Shown: positions 53,594-62,515 of the stretch, piece by piece
Layout: each line of letters opens with the position of its first letter
Position numbering within the stretch: the stretch's first letter is position 1
Source of the DNA: Aeromonas rivipollensis
GTDB lineage: Bacteria; Pseudomonadota; Gammaproteobacteria; Enterobacterales; Aeromonadaceae
Direction: 5' to 3'
DNA: 64,000 bases
NCBI RefSeq assembly: GCF_037811135.1
Contig: NZ_CP149130.1
Coordinates: forward strand, 1,174,501 to 1,238,500
Notes under the pieces: model-generated
The model's database searches: none
What the model saw: only the letters and a program-made list of their open reading frames with translations
What the model was told of the DNA's origin: nothing
Translations under genes and position numbers: made by a program

Positions 53594-54904
53594 ATGAAAA
53601 ACCTCTCTACCCCCGCAGTACAGATGAAGGGCGCCTGGAGCGACCAGCAGATCGCCGGCATGCCCATGATGATCTTCCTCGGGCTTGCCACCTGCGTCCT
53701 CTACGCCGGCTGGAACGGCTCCCTGCCGCTCGGCATGGTCGGCGCCCTGGCGCTGATGTTCGTGCTCGGCACCCTGCTGAGCGAGCTGGGCGAGCGGATC
53801 CCCCCCATACGGGAATACCTGGGGGGCGGCACCATACTCGCCATCTTCGGCGGCGCCGCGCTGTTCGAGTACCGGATACTGCCGGCCGAGGCGGGTGAGG
53901 TGATCAGCCGCTTCATGAAGGAGGGGGGCTTTCTGAACTTCTTCATCGCCAGTCTGGTGACCGGATCTGTGTTCGGCATGAGCGGTGCCCTGCTGAAAAA
54001 TGCCGCCATGCGCTACCTGCCGGTGATCCTGGGGGGCGTGGCGCTGGCGCTGCTGAGCGTCGGCCTGGTCGGCTCCCTGATGGGGTACGGCTTCAAGAAT
54101 GCGGTGCTGCTCATCGGTCTGCCCATCATGGGTGGCGGCATGGGCGCCGGCGCCGTGCCGCTGGTGGAGATCCTCTCCGGCCCCTTGCAGATGTCCAGCG
54201 CCGATCTGTTGTCGCGCATGGTGCCCGCCGTGGTGATCGCCAACACCCTGGCCATACTGGTGGGCTCCCTGCTGGCGCGCCTCGGTCGTCGTTACCCCTC
54301 CCTGACCGGCAACGGCAAGCTGATGGTCAAGGAAAGCAGCCAGAGCGTCGCCGACGAGCAAGCCGAGGCGCCGACCCTGCAGAGCCTGGGTCTCGGGCTC
54401 TTCATCAGCTCCAGCATGTTCGTGCTGGGATCCTTGCTCGGCAACTTCATCCCCATGCACCCCTTCGCCCTGATGATACTGGCGGTGGCCTTTATCAAGG
54501 TGAGTGGTGTGTTGCCCCGCCGTTATGAACAGGCGGCCGCCGACTGGTACCAGTTCGTGGTGAGCAACCTCACCCCCTCCCTGCTGGTGGGCATAGGGGT
54601 GGCCTACACCAGCATCCCCGAGCTCATCGGCGCCTTCTCGGTCAACTACTTCATCATGGTGCTGACCACTGTGGTCGGCGGCGCCCTGGGGGCTGCCCTG
54701 GTGGGGCGCATGATCGGTTTTTATCCCATAGAGGCGGCCATCACCGGCGGCCTCTGCATGGCCAACATGGGGGGCACCGGCGATGTGGCCGTGCTGTCGG
54801 CAGCCCAGCGCATGAAGCTGATGCCCTTCGCCCAGATCTCTTCTCGCCTCGGCGGGGCCGTGATGCTGATCCTGGCCACCGCCCTCATCTCTCTGCTCGC
54901 CTGA
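53594..54904 (+). CDS. maeN: 2-hydroxycarboxylate (malate/citrate-type) sodium symporter
   Basis: A 436-residue 2HCT-family permease with about eleven helices. The two re-entrant-loop motifs are visible: GLPIMGGGMGAGAVPL near 172-187 and GGLCMANMGGTGDVAV near 380-396. Family members take up malate, citrate or lactate with Na+ or exchange them. A malic enzyme gene 22 bp downstream makes malate the likely substrate, and that is why I use maeN; CitS-type citrate transport is the alternative. TTGGAG lies 8 bases before the ATG. Confidence 0.88.
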   Translation: MKNLSTPAVQMKGAWSDQQIAGMPMMIFLGLATCVLYAGWNGSLPLGMVGALALMFVLGTLLSELGERIPPIREYLGGGTILAIFGGAALFEYRILPAEAGEVISRFMKEGGFLNFFIASLVTGSVFGMSGALLKNAAMRYLPVILGGVALALLSVGLVGSLMGYGFKNAVLLIGLPIMGGGMGAGAVPLVEILSGPLQMSSADLLSRMVPAVVIANTLAILVGSLLARLGRRYPSLTGNGKLMVKESSQSVADEQAEAPTLQSLGLGLFISSSMFVLGSLLGNFIPMHPFALMILAVAFIKVSGVLPRRYEQAAADWYQFVVSNLTPSLLVGIGVAYTSIPELIGAFSVNYFIMVLTTVVGGALGAALVGRMIGFYPIEAAITGGLCMANMGGTGDVAVLSAAQRMKLMPFAQISSRLGGAVMLILATALISLLA

Positions 54905-54926
54905 CGACCGGATACAGGAAAACGAC

Positions 54927-56477
54927 ATGAACGACATCATGATGGGCACCAGTCTGCCCTATGCCGAACGCAAGCGTCAGGGGCTGATGGGGCGCATGCC
55001 CCACAAGGAGGAGTCCCTCTCCCAGCAGCGCCGCCGCATCTACCGCCTGGTCTCGGCCATGCAGAGCCCCTTCGATCAGCACCTGCTGCTGCGCCAGTTG
55101 CAGGAGGACAACCCCGTGCTGTTTTACGATCTGGTGCGCCACCATCTGCCGGAGCTGCTGCCCATCATCTACACCCCTGTGGTGGGTGAGGCCTGCCAGC
55201 GCCACAGCGATCTCTACCTGCGCAGCCACGGTCTCTACCTTTCCTGGCACGACAGGGACGAGCTGGACGCCATCTTCGCTGCGGTGGAGCAGGAGGTGGA
55301 CGTCATCGTCATCTCCGACGGGGAGCGGGTGCTGGGACTCGGGGATCTCGGCATCGGCGGCATGGGGATCTGCATCGGCAAGCTGGCGCTCTACAGCGCA
55401 GCCGGTGGCATCAACCCGGCTCGCACCCTGCCCCTGTGCGTGGATGTGGGCACCAACAACCCGGCCCTGCTGGAGGATGACTCCTACCTCGGCTGGCAGG
55501 CCCCGCGCATCGACGGCGAGACCTACTACAGCTTCATGGACAAGGTAGTGGCGGCCATCCATAAACGCTGGCCCCGGGTGGTGCTGCAGTTCGAGGACTT
55601 CGCCGGCAAGCATGCCGCCAACCTCCTGGCCCGCTACCGGGACCAGCTCTGCATGTTCAACGACGACATCCAGGGCACGGCGGCGGTCGCCTCCGCCTGC
55701 GTGCTGGCGGGATTGCAACAGGCGGGAAGCAGGCTTGCCGACACCCCGGTGCTCATCGTCGGAGCGGGCTCGGCGGGCTGCGGCATCGCCGCCATGCTGG
55801 CCCGCCTGGCGGGCAGCACTGAGCGGGTGCAGCTGTTCGACCAGGACGGCCTGGTCTGCCTGGACAGGGCCAACCTGACTCCCTCCCAGCAGCCCTTCGC
55901 CCGCCCGGTAGAGGAGGTCTGCGGTTCCCTGCCCGAGCTCATCGCCCGGCTGCGCCCCGGGGTGCTGATCGGGGTGAGCGGCCAGGGCGGCCTGTTCGAC
56001 GAGGCGGTGCTGACGGCCATGGGGGTGGCGTGCGAGCGCCCTGTGATCTTGCCGCTCTCCAACCCGACCCGCAGCGCCGAGGCGACCCCGGAGCAGGTGT
56101 GGCGGGCCACGAGCGGGCACGCCCTGCTCGCCACCGGCAGCCCCTTCGCCCCGGTCGAGGTAGGGGGGGAGATGCGGGTGGTCTCCCAGTGCAACAACGT
56201 CTATGTCTTCCCGGGCATTGGCCTCGGGGCCTGCGCGGTCAAGGCGCGGCGCATCAGCGATGGCATGTTGCAGGCGGCGGTGCGGGCGGTGGGGGCCTAT
56301 CAGCTGGCGGAGGGGCGGTTGCTGCCCCCCATAGAGGAAGTGGGGGAGGTAGCCCGCGCTGTTGCCAGGGCCGTGGCCCTGACCGCCCGCGAAGAGGGGC
56401 TGGCGGATTTTGACGGTGATCCCGCGCCGCTCATTGACCAGACCTGGTGGCGCCCGCACTATTGGTCCGCCTCCTGA
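54927..56477 (+). CDS. Malic enzyme (NAD-type, malate to pyruvate)
   Basis: A 516-residue malic enzyme. The N-terminal domain has YTPVVGEACQRHSDLYLRSH with the catalytic tyrosine, VVISDGERVLGLGDLG-like sequence near 135 and the arginine-containing GMGICIGKLALY. The metal site is in FEDFAGKHA and FNDDIQGTAAVASA, and the NAD fold has VLIVGAGSAGCGIAAML. It decarboxylates malate to pyruvate. It is shorter than E. coli MaeA (565) and closer in length to the MaeE enzymes of malate clusters. AGGA precedes ATG. Co-transcribed with the transporter and a two-component system. Confidence 0.9.
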   Translation: MNDIMMGTSLPYAERKRQGLMGRMPHKEESLSQQRRRIYRLVSAMQSPFDQHLLLRQLQEDNPVLFYDLVRHHLPELLPIIYTPVVGEACQRHSDLYLRSHGLYLSWHDRDELDAIFAAVEQEVDVIVISDGERVLGLGDLGIGGMGICIGKLALYSAAGGINPARTLPLCVDVGTNNPALLEDDSYLGWQAPRIDGETYYSFMDKVVAAIHKRWPRVVLQFEDFAGKHAANLLARYRDQLCMFNDDIQGTAAVASACVLAGLQQAGSRLADTPVLIVGAGSAGCGIAAMLARLAGSTERVQLFDQDGLVCLDRANLTPSQQPFARPVEEVCGSLPELIARLRPGVLIGVSGQGGLFDEAVLTAMGVACERPVILPLSNPTRSAEATPEQVWRATSGHALLATGSPFAPVEVGGEMRVVSQCNNVYVFPGIGLGACAVKARRISDGMLQAAVRAVGAYQLAEGRLLPPIEEVGEVARAVARAVALTAREEGLADFDGDPAPLIDQTWWRPHYWSAS

Positions 56478-56494
56478 GCTTGCAAGGTTAATCG

Positions 56495-58060
56495 ATGAAA
56501 CTGCGCCACCAACTGGTCACCCTCTCCCTCGGGCTGTCACTGCTGCTGATCCTGATCCTGGGAGCCCTGCTCGCCCTCTTCATCCGCCACCTGCTGGAGA
56601 GCAACCTGGAGGAGAAGGGGAGCGATCTGGCCCGGGTGCTGGCGGCGGATACCCGGGTGGTGCAGGCCCTGCAGCAGGGTAATGATCCCGGCCTGCGGGA
56701 CTATGTGCAGGGGATCTGCAACCGCACCGATGCCGCCTACATGGTGGTGACCGACGAGCATGCCCGCCGCCTGAGCCACCCCTCCTCCGAGCTGATCGGC
56801 GCAACCTTCCGTGGCGAGGACATCTGGCCGGCGATCCAGGAGCGGCGCAGTTATTGCTCCAGGGACAAAGGCACGCTCGGCCCGGCCATTCGCTGCTTCT
56901 CGCCGGTGATAGGGGCGGACGGACGCACCATAGGGGCGGTGGCGGTGGGTTACCTGATGAAGACGGTGGAGGGCATCTATCTGGAGCGGATCGCCCTGCT
57001 CATCAGTGCCATCGGCGCCGTGCTGGGCTGCGGCCTGCTGCTGGCGCTCTTGTTGCAGCACCGGCTGCGGCGCACCCTGCTGGATCTGGAGCCGGAGACC
57101 ATAGTCAACCGCTTCGCCCAGCAGGATCTGGTGCTGGAGGGCATCTCGGAGGGGATAGTGGCCCTCGATGGCAATCATCGCATCAAGATGCTCAACAGCG
57201 CGGCCTTCTACCAGTTGCGGCTACCGGGCACCGGCCGCCACGCCCTGCTGGGTCAATCCCTGGCCGAGCTGGCCCCCAGCCTGCTGCCCGCCCTGAACCA
57301 GCAGGGGGGGGTGAACTTCACCGTGCAGGGGGAGGCGTTCGTCGGTCACTGGCAGGATCTCAGCGGTCGCGAGCCGGGCCGCATGCTGATCTTCAGCCGA
57401 CCGGATGGCACCGGCAGCCTGGGGATGCAGGTGACCCATCTGCGCCAGTATGCCGAGATGCTGCGGATCCAGACCCACGAGTTCGCCAACAAGCTGAGCA
57501 GCCTCTCCGGCCTGCTGCAGCTCGGTCATGTGGAGCAGGCGGTGGAGCTGATCCAGCAAGAGAACGAGGCCTGCCAGACCATGTTGCAGGATCTGCTGCG
57601 CTCCATCGAGAACAAGCCGGTGGCCGGTCTCATCCTCGGCAAGTTCAGCCGGGCGCGGGAGCTCGGGGTCGAGCTGGTGCTGGATCCCGGCTCGGCCCTC
57701 GGGGAGTACCCGGCCGAGGTGTCGGCGGATCTCATCACCTGTATCGGCAACCTGCTGGACAACGGCATCAGGGCCGCCTGGGCGAACCGCCTGCGGTGCG
57801 CCCCCCGGGTGCTCATCTCGGTGGATGACTTCGGCCGCCGGCTGGTGATCGAGGTGGAGGACAGCGGTGAGGGGGTGGACGAGGCGCTGGCGGATCACCT
57901 GTTCGACTATGGGGTCAGCCGCCAGACCGGGGATCATGGCGTAGGTCTCTTTCTGGTCAAGAAGACGGTGGCCCGCCGTGGCGGTGTGATAGAATGGCGC
58001 CGCACCGCCGAACAGACAACCTTGTTCGGTATCTATTTGAATAAAAACCAATTGGTGTGA
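56495..58060 (+). CDS. CitA/DcuS-type sensor histidine kinase for malate
   Basis: A 521-residue membrane kinase. Two helices (about 10-32 and 166-190) flank a periplasmic PASp/Cache-type domain (33-165) that should bind a C4- or C6-carboxylate. A cytoplasmic PAS domain (about 205-310) follows. The H-box RIQTHEFANKLSSLSGLLQL has phospho-acceptor His328, and the ATPase has NLLDNGIRAA (N-box), VEDSGEGVDE and GDHGVGLFLVKK. Its gene lies 17 bp after the malic enzyme and 3 bp before the response regulator, so the ligand is probably malate. Confidence 0.9.
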   Translation: MKLRHQLVTLSLGLSLLLILILGALLALFIRHLLESNLEEKGSDLARVLAADTRVVQALQQGNDPGLRDYVQGICNRTDAAYMVVTDEHARRLSHPSSELIGATFRGEDIWPAIQERRSYCSRDKGTLGPAIRCFSPVIGADGRTIGAVAVGYLMKTVEGIYLERIALLISAIGAVLGCGLLLALLLQHRLRRTLLDLEPETIVNRFAQQDLVLEGISEGIVALDGNHRIKMLNSAAFYQLRLPGTGRHALLGQSLAELAPSLLPALNQQGGVNFTVQGEAFVGHWQDLSGREPGRMLIFSRPDGTGSLGMQVTHLRQYAEMLRIQTHEFANKLSSLSGLLQLGHVEQAVELIQQENEACQTMLQDLLRSIENKPVAGLILGKFSRARELGVELVLDPGSALGEYPAEVSADLITCIGNLLDNGIRAAWANRLRCAPRVLISVDDFGRRLVIEVEDSGEGVDEALADHLFDYGVSRQTGDHGVGLFLVKKTVARRGGVIEWRRTAEQTTLFGIYLNKNQLV

Positions 58061-58063
58061 GTC

Positions 58064-58756
58064 ATGAAGCCAATTTTCACTCTTGTTATCGAGGACGACG
58101 AGCGGATCGGCGCCATCCTGGCGGAGCTGATCTCCTCGACCCCGGGCTACTCCCTGCTGGGGCGGGCCGAGAGCCTGGCCCAGGCCGATCTCATGATGCG
58201 TGCCACCGAACCCCAGTTGCTGGTGGTGGACATCTCCCTGCCAGACGGCTCGGGTCTCGAGTGGGTGAACCGGCTGCGCAGCCACAATCGGGAGGTCCTG
58301 GTGGTCATGGTGACCGCCTCCTGCGACGTGGAGACCATACAGCAGGCCCTGAACCTGGGGGTGCAGGACTACATCATCAAGCCGCTGCGGCTGTTTCGCA
58401 TCCAGCAGAGCCTGGACGAGATCCTGACCCTGCATCGCCGCCTGTGCGAGCGCGGCCTGCTGGAGCAGAGCGATCTCGACCGCCTGATGGGCAAGGGGCG
58501 CATTCAGCCGAGGGAGGTGCGCGACACCCCCAAGGGCATAGACGCCATCACCTTGCGCCAGGTGCTGGAGCTGCTGGCCGGGGAGCCGGACACCGCCTTC
58601 TCCACCGATACGGTGGCGCTGCGCCTGTCCCTCAGCCGCACCACGGCGCGCCGCTACCTGGAGTTTCTGGAGTCCGAAGACAAGCTGGACGTGGATCTCA
58701 ACTACGGTCAGCGCGGTCGCCCCGAGCGGCGCTACCACTGGCGCCGGAGCAGCTAA
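58064..58756 (+). CDS. CitB/DcuR-type response regulator for malate
   Basis: A 230-residue regulator. The receiver domain has the acidic pair Asp11/Asp12 and phospho-acceptor Asp56 in LLVVDISLPDGSG, with Lys in IIKPL. The C-terminal helix-turn-helix is of the CitB type (TLRQVLELLAGEPDTAFSTD and LRLSLSRTTARRYLEFLES). It should activate the transporter and malic enzyme genes upstream when its partner kinase senses carboxylate. A terminator follows. Confidence 0.9.
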   Translation: MKPIFTLVIEDDERIGAILAELISSTPGYSLLGRAESLAQADLMMRATEPQLLVVDISLPDGSGLEWVNRLRSHNREVLVVMVTASCDVETIQQALNLGVQDYIIKPLRLFRIQQSLDEILTLHRRLCERGLLEQSDLDRLMGKGRIQPREVRDTPKGIDAITLRQVLELLAGEPDTAFSTDTVALRLSLSRTTARRYLEFLESEDKLDVDLNYGQRGRPERRYHWRRSS

Positions 58757-58778
58757 GGCCGCTCGAATCCGGCGATGC

Positions 58779-58807
58779 AAAAAAGGGAGCCCGAGGCTCC
58801 CTTTTTT
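58779..58807. terminator. Bidirectional terminator, malate cluster / EamA gene
   Basis: A GGGAGCC / GGCTCCC stem with a 3-base loop, flanked by six A and six T residues, 22 bp after the response regulator stop and 28 bp from the convergent gene end. Confidence 0.9.
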
Positions 58808-58834
58808 CATTGCGCAGCAACGGCGTTCGCCGGC

Positions 58835-59722
58835 TTATGCCCCTTCTACCAGGGCGGGGCGCACCCTCGGCTTGAACTGGGAGATCATGACGCCGGTCAG
58901 GATCAGGCCACCGCCTATCAGGTGAAAGCCGTGGATGGGCTCTCCCAGGGTGATGACGGCGATCAGCGCCGTGCACAGGGGCATCAGGTTCATGAACACA
59001 GAGGTGCGCTCCGCCCCCAGGGTGGCGAGGCCGCGCATCCAGCAGTAGGCCGCCAGCAGGGAGGAGGCGAGCCCGGCGAACAGCACCAGACTCCAGCCTT
59101 CGGCGGGTACCGCCAGGGAGTCAGCACTCAGGGCGACCGGGATCAGCAGCAGCACCGCCAGCAGGATCTGCAGATAGAGGTTGAGCCAGGGGCCGAACGG
59201 CAGTTGCCAGCGGCGGATCAGCAGGCCATAGAGCGCATAGCTGGCGGAGCCGAGCAGCATGAGGCCATCCCCCGGATTGATGCCGTCGTGCAGCAGGGCC
59301 AGGGGGTTGCCCTGACCCAGCAGCCAGAGCACCCCGAACAGGGAGAGGCTCATGCCGAGCAGCGCCTGCTTGCCCGGGCGCTGGCCGAAGAAGAGGGCGC
59401 TCTGCAGCAGGGTCAGCAGCGGTATGAGGGAGCCGATGACCCCCATGTTGGTGGCCGAGGTACTGTGGGCGGCGTAGTAGGCCAGGCACTGGTAGAGCAC
59501 CATGCCAAGGGCCGCCAGCACCAGCAGCTTGCCGAGCCAGGGGCGGATCTCGGCACGGCGGCGCCACAGTTGCGGCAGGCAGAAGGGGGAGAGTGCCAGG
59601 GCGGCGATGACCCAGCGGTAGAAGGAGATGGCGGCGGGATCCAGCACGCCGGCGGCGGCCTTGGAGACCACAGTATTGGCGGCCCAGATCAGGATGGCGA
59701 ACAGGGGGAAGAGAAAGGGCAT
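58835..59722 (-). CDS. EamA/DMT-superfamily transporter
   Basis: A 295-residue inner-membrane protein with ten helices in two EamA repeats. FAILIWAANTVVSKAAAGVL opens the first, and GLMLLGSASYALYGLLIRRW the second; TLGEPIHGFHLIGGGLILTG is the typical final helix pair. DMT exporters of this type expel amino acids or metabolites. ATG 59722 has AAGGAG 5 bases upstream. The same frame stays open far upstream because of overlap with other genes; I ignore that extension. It is divergent from an araC-type gene, its likely regulator. Confidence 0.87.
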   Translation of the reverse strand: MPFLFPLFAILIWAANTVVSKAAAGVLDPAAISFYRWVIAALALSPFCLPQLWRRRAEIRPWLGKLLVLAALGMVLYQCLAYYAAHSTSATNMGVIGSLIPLLTLLQSALFFGQRPGKQALLGMSLSLFGVLWLLGQGNPLALLHDGINPGDGLMLLGSASYALYGLLIRRWQLPFGPWLNLYLQILLAVLLLIPVALSADSLAVPAEGWSLVLFAGLASSLLAAYCWMRGLATLGAERTSVFMNLMPLCTALIAVITLGEPIHGFHLIGGGLILTGVMISQFKPRVRPALVEGA

Positions 59723-59818
59723 AGGCACTCCTTGATACGATGACGAGAGTCTAGCCTTGTCTTGAACGATGCAAGTAGCGTAAATAAGACATGTCATAAC
59801 CGCTTTGGGACAATCTGC

Positions 59819-60613
59819 ATGGGCAGCCTCACCCTGGCCGAGCAGGATCGCCTGCTGGCCGACCCCAACCCCCTCTATTTTCGCTATAGCCAGATCCAGG
59901 GGGGCAACGCCTGTGCCGAGCACGCCCACCCCTGGGGCCAGCTCAGCCTCATCAGCCTGGGAGTCATGGTGGTGGAGGTCGAGGGAGAGCGACTGGTGGC
60001 GCCGGCCGACTACCTCATCTGGGTGCCGGCCAACCTGCCCCACAGCGCCTTCAACGAGCAGACCCTGGACTACACCTCCATCTACGTGAGCCACGCGCTG
60101 GCGCCGCGCCTGCCAAGGGAACCCCAGTTGCTGGAACTGACCCCCTTGCTGCGCGCCCTGCTGGAGGACTTTACCCAGCGCCGGGTAGGCCATCTGGAAG
60201 ACGAGTGGGACGCCCGTCAGGGGGAGCTCTTCATCGAGAAGCTGGCCCGCACCCGCTGCCAGCCGAGCTACCTGCCCCAGAGTCGCGACCGCCTGCTGGC
60301 CCCGCTGCTGGCCGCCCTGCACGCAGCTCCCGAGGACAACCGCACCCTGGCCGAATGGGCCAAGGTCTTGCACAGCACCGAGCGCACCCTGGCGCGGCGT
60401 TGCCAGAAGGAGCTGGGTATGAGCCTGGGGCAGTGGCGCACCCGGCTGCGGCTGGTGAAAGCGCTGGACTGGCTGCGGGGGGACATGCCGGTGCAGGAGA
60501 TAGCCTGGCGCCTGGGTTACACCTCGACCTCGGCTTTCATCGCCATGTTCCAGCGCGAGCAGGGATGCGCCCCCCAGCGTTATCGCCAGCAGCTGGGCCA
60601 ACCCGGGGCCTGA
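59819..60613 (+). CDS. AraC family transcriptional regulator
   Basis: A 264-residue regulator. The N-terminal cupin-like domain has HAHPWGQLSLISLGVMVVEV and WVPANLPHSAF. The C-terminal AraC helix-turn-helix pair is LAEWAKVLHSTERTLARRCQ and PVQEIAWRLGYTSTSAFIAM, ending FQREQGCAPQRYRQQ. ATG 59819 has GGGA 9 bases upstream; a TTG at 59762 is in frame but less likely. The 96-bp divergent gap to the EamA transporter contains a GACATGTC palindrome (59788-59795). It most likely controls that transporter. Confidence 0.87.
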   Translation: MGSLTLAEQDRLLADPNPLYFRYSQIQGGNACAEHAHPWGQLSLISLGVMVVEVEGERLVAPADYLIWVPANLPHSAFNEQTLDYTSIYVSHALAPRLPREPQLLELTPLLRALLEDFTQRRVGHLEDEWDARQGELFIEKLARTRCQPSYLPQSRDRLLAPLLAALHAAPEDNRTLAEWAKVLHSTERTLARRCQKELGMSLGQWRTRLRLVKALDWLRGDMPVQEIAWRLGYTSTSAFIAMFQREQGCAPQRYRQQLGQPGA

Positions 60614-60638
60614 GCCGGACGGCGGGGGCAGTAATGAA

Positions 60639-60664
60639 ACAAGGGCGCCCGCAGGCGCCCTTGT
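60639..60664. terminator. Terminator between the araC-type and aldehyde dehydrogenase genes
   Basis: An 11-bp perfect stem (ACAAGGGCGCC and complement) with a 4-base loop between convergent genes. T-tracts are weak on both sides. Confidence 0.78.
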
Positions 60665-60681
60665 CATCAGAGATGGCAGGC

Positions 60682-62199
60682 TCAGAAGAAGCCGAGGGGG
60701 TTGATGTCGTGGCTCACCAGCAGGTTCTTGGTGTTCTGGTAGTGGTCCAGCATCATCTTGTGGGTCTCGCGGCCTATCCCTGACTTCTTGTAGCCGCCGA
60801 AGGCGGCGTGGGCCGGGTAGGCGTGGTAGCAGTTGACCCAGACCCGGCCGGCCTGGATGCCGCGCCCCATGCGCCAGGCCAGGTTGCTGTCCCGGGTCCA
60901 GAGCCCCGCCCCCAGCCCATACTGGGTGTCGTTGGCAATGGCCAGGGCATCTGCCTCGTCCTTGAAGGTGGTGACCCCGAGGGCCGGCCCGAAGATCTCC
61001 TCCTGGAACACCCGCATCTTGTTCTGGCCCGAGAAGATGGTGGGCTGGATGTAGAAGCCCCCCTCCAGGCCGCTCACCTTGGCCGGGCCACCGCCTATCA
61101 GCATCTTGGCCCCTTCGCCGCGACCAATCTCCATGTAGCTCAGGATCTTGTCGAACTGCTCGCGGGACGCCTGGGCGCCTACCTGGGTCGTGGTGTCCAG
61201 GGGGTTGCCCTGCACTATGGTGCGGGCGCGGGCCAGCACCCTGTCCATAAACTCGTCGTAGATCTTCTCGTGTACCAGCGCGCGGGAGGGGCAGGTGCAC
61301 ACCTCGCCCTGGTTGAAGAAGGTCATCAGCATCCCTTCCACCGCCTTGTCGATGTACTGGCTCTCGTGCTGCATCACATCGGCAAAATAGATGTTGGGGG
61401 ACTTGCCGCCGAGCTCGACGGTGGAGGGGATCAGCTTGTCGGCGGCGCAGCGCAGTATATGGGCGCCGACTTCAGTCGAACCGGTGAACGCCAGCTTCTG
61501 GATCCGGTCGCTGGTCGCCAGCGCCTGACCCGCCTCGGCGCCGAAGCCATTGACCACGTTGACCACGCCAGGGGGCAGTATGTCCTTGATGAGATCCATC
61601 ATCAGCATGATGGTGACCGGGGTCTGCTCGGCGGGCTTGAGCACGCTGCAGCAGCCGGCCGCCAACACAGGAGCCAGCTTCCAGGCCGCCATCAGCAGGG
61701 GGAAGTTCCAGGGAATGATCTGGCCGACCACGCCGATGGGCTCCTTGAAGTGGTAGCTGACGGTGTGCTGATCCAGCTCGGCGGCCGAGCCCTCCTGGGC
61801 ACGGATGCAGCCGGCGAAGTAGCGGAAGTGATCCACCACTAGCGGCAGGTCGGCGGCCAGGGTTTCGCGCACCGCCTTGCCGTTCTCCCAGGTCTCGGCG
61901 ATGGCGAGCACTTCGATGTTCTGCTCGATGCGATCGGCGATGCGCAGCAGCAGGTTGCTGCGCTCGGTGACGCTGGTCTTGCTCCAGCTGGCGAACGCCT
62001 TGTGGGCGGCATCCAGCGCCAGCTCTATGTCGGCGGAGTCGGATCGGGCCACCTCGCAGAACACCCGGCCATCCACCGGCGAGATGTTCTCGAAATAGCG
62101 ACCGGCGCGGGGGGCCACCCAGTCGCCCCCGATGAAGTTGTCGTAACGGGACTTGAAGCTGACCAGGGCGCCTGCCTGACCGGGAGCGGTATAAATCAT
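60682..62199 (-). CDS. Aldehyde dehydrogenase (ExaC/AldB type)
   Basis: A 505-residue NAD(P)-dependent aldehyde dehydrogenase. The coenzyme-binding [20 protein letters not shown] and [11 protein letters not shown], the general base in VELGGKSPN and the catalytic cysteine in [15 protein letters not shown] are present; the C-terminal [16 protein letters not shown] and [20 protein letters not shown] are typical of ExaC/AldB acetaldehyde dehydrogenases of ethanol catabolism. ATG 62199 has AAGGA 7 bases upstream. A sigma-54 promoter lies about 75 bp upstream, and an AcoR-like activator gene is divergent. Confidence 0.93.
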   Translation of the reverse strand: MIYTAPGQAGALVSFKSRYDNFIGGDWVAPRAGRYFENISPVDGRVFCEVARSDSADIELALDAAHKAFASWSKTSVTERSNLLLRIADRIEQNIEVLAIAETWENGKAVRETLAADLPLVVDHFRYFAGCIRAQEGSAAELDQHTVSYHFKEPIGVVGQIIPWNFPLLMAAWKLAPVLAAGCCSVLKPAEQTPVTIMLMMDLIKDILPPGVVNVVNGFGAEAGQALATSDRIQKLAFTGSTEVGAHILRCAADKLIPSTVELGGKSPNIYFADVMQHESQYIDKAVEGMLMTFFNQGEVCTCPSRALVHEKIYDEFMDRVLARARTIVQGNPLDTTTQVGAQASREQFDKILSYMEIGRGEGAKMLIGGGPAKVSGLEGGFYIQPTIFSGQNKMRVFQEEIFGPALGVTTFKDEADALAIANDTQYGLGAGLWTRDSNLAWRMGRGIQAGRVWVNCYHAYPAHAAFGGYKKSGIGRETHKMMLDHYQNTKNLLVSHDINPLGFF

Positions 62200-62275
62200 C
62201 TCATCATCCTTATGTGTGTGAAGGTCCTGCCCGGCTGCATGTGCTGGCTGGCCGGGGTGGTACGCAGGGGGTATC

Positions 62276-62290
62276 GCAAGGGCCATGCCA
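62276..62290 (-). promoter_or_regulatory. Sigma-54 promoter of the aldehyde dehydrogenase gene
   Basis: On the reverse strand TGGCATGGCCCTTGC matches the -24/-12 consensus (TGGCACG-N4-TTGC), with GG and GC ten bases apart as required. The predicted start near 62264 leaves a leader of about 65 bases. Confidence 0.82.
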
Positions 62291-62390
62291 AAGGGTCTGA
62301 CCAGCACATGAAAGGTTACAAAAACGTTATCAAACTGGGTGCGGCGGCGTATCTTGGTTAACCAATGACCAAGGCTGTGGCGAGAAAACT

Positions 62391-62438
62391 GTGCCGTTTC
62401 TGGACAGTGGCCGCGACAGTCGTGCCGTTTTTGAACAG
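62391..62438. promoter_or_regulatory. Direct repeats, likely upstream activator sites
   Basis: GTGCCGTTTCTGGACAG (62391-62407) and GTGCCGTTTTTGAACAG (62422-62438) differ at two of 17 bases and start 31 bp apart, about three helix turns. They lie about 100-150 bp upstream of the sigma-54 promoter, where enhancer-binding proteins bind, and about 65 bp upstream of the activator gene itself. Confidence 0.62.
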
Positions 62439-62515
62439 GAGGCGTGATGAGCGAGTTACTTCAATCCAGCTCCATTCATGCTCTGTATGAACAGGAGGCG
62501 TGATGAGCGAGTTAC
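62432..62515 (+). repeat. 28-bp direct repeat containing a duplicated ribosome binding site and start codon
   Basis: The same 28 bases (with AGGAGG and ATGAGCGAGTTAC) occur at 62432-62459 and 62488-62515, 56 bp apart. The second copy is the start of the activator gene; the first opens an 18-codon ORF. Confidence 0.9.
62447..62503 (+). CDS. 18-codon upstream ORF coupled to the AcoR-like gene
   Basis: The ORF ([18 protein letters not shown]) begins at a copy of the activator's own ribosome binding site and start, and its TGA stop overlaps the activator ATG as TGATG. Its last codons supply the AGGAGG used by the activator. It most likely sets activator translation by coupling; a peptide function is not indicated. 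Confidence 0.55.
   Translation: MSELLQSSSIHALYEQEA

Noticed and set aside
59723-61300. Extension of the EamA transporter frame to more than 800 codons
   Set aside because: The extra part runs antisense to the araC gene and out of frame through the aldehyde dehydrogenase; the real start at 59722 has AAGGAG.
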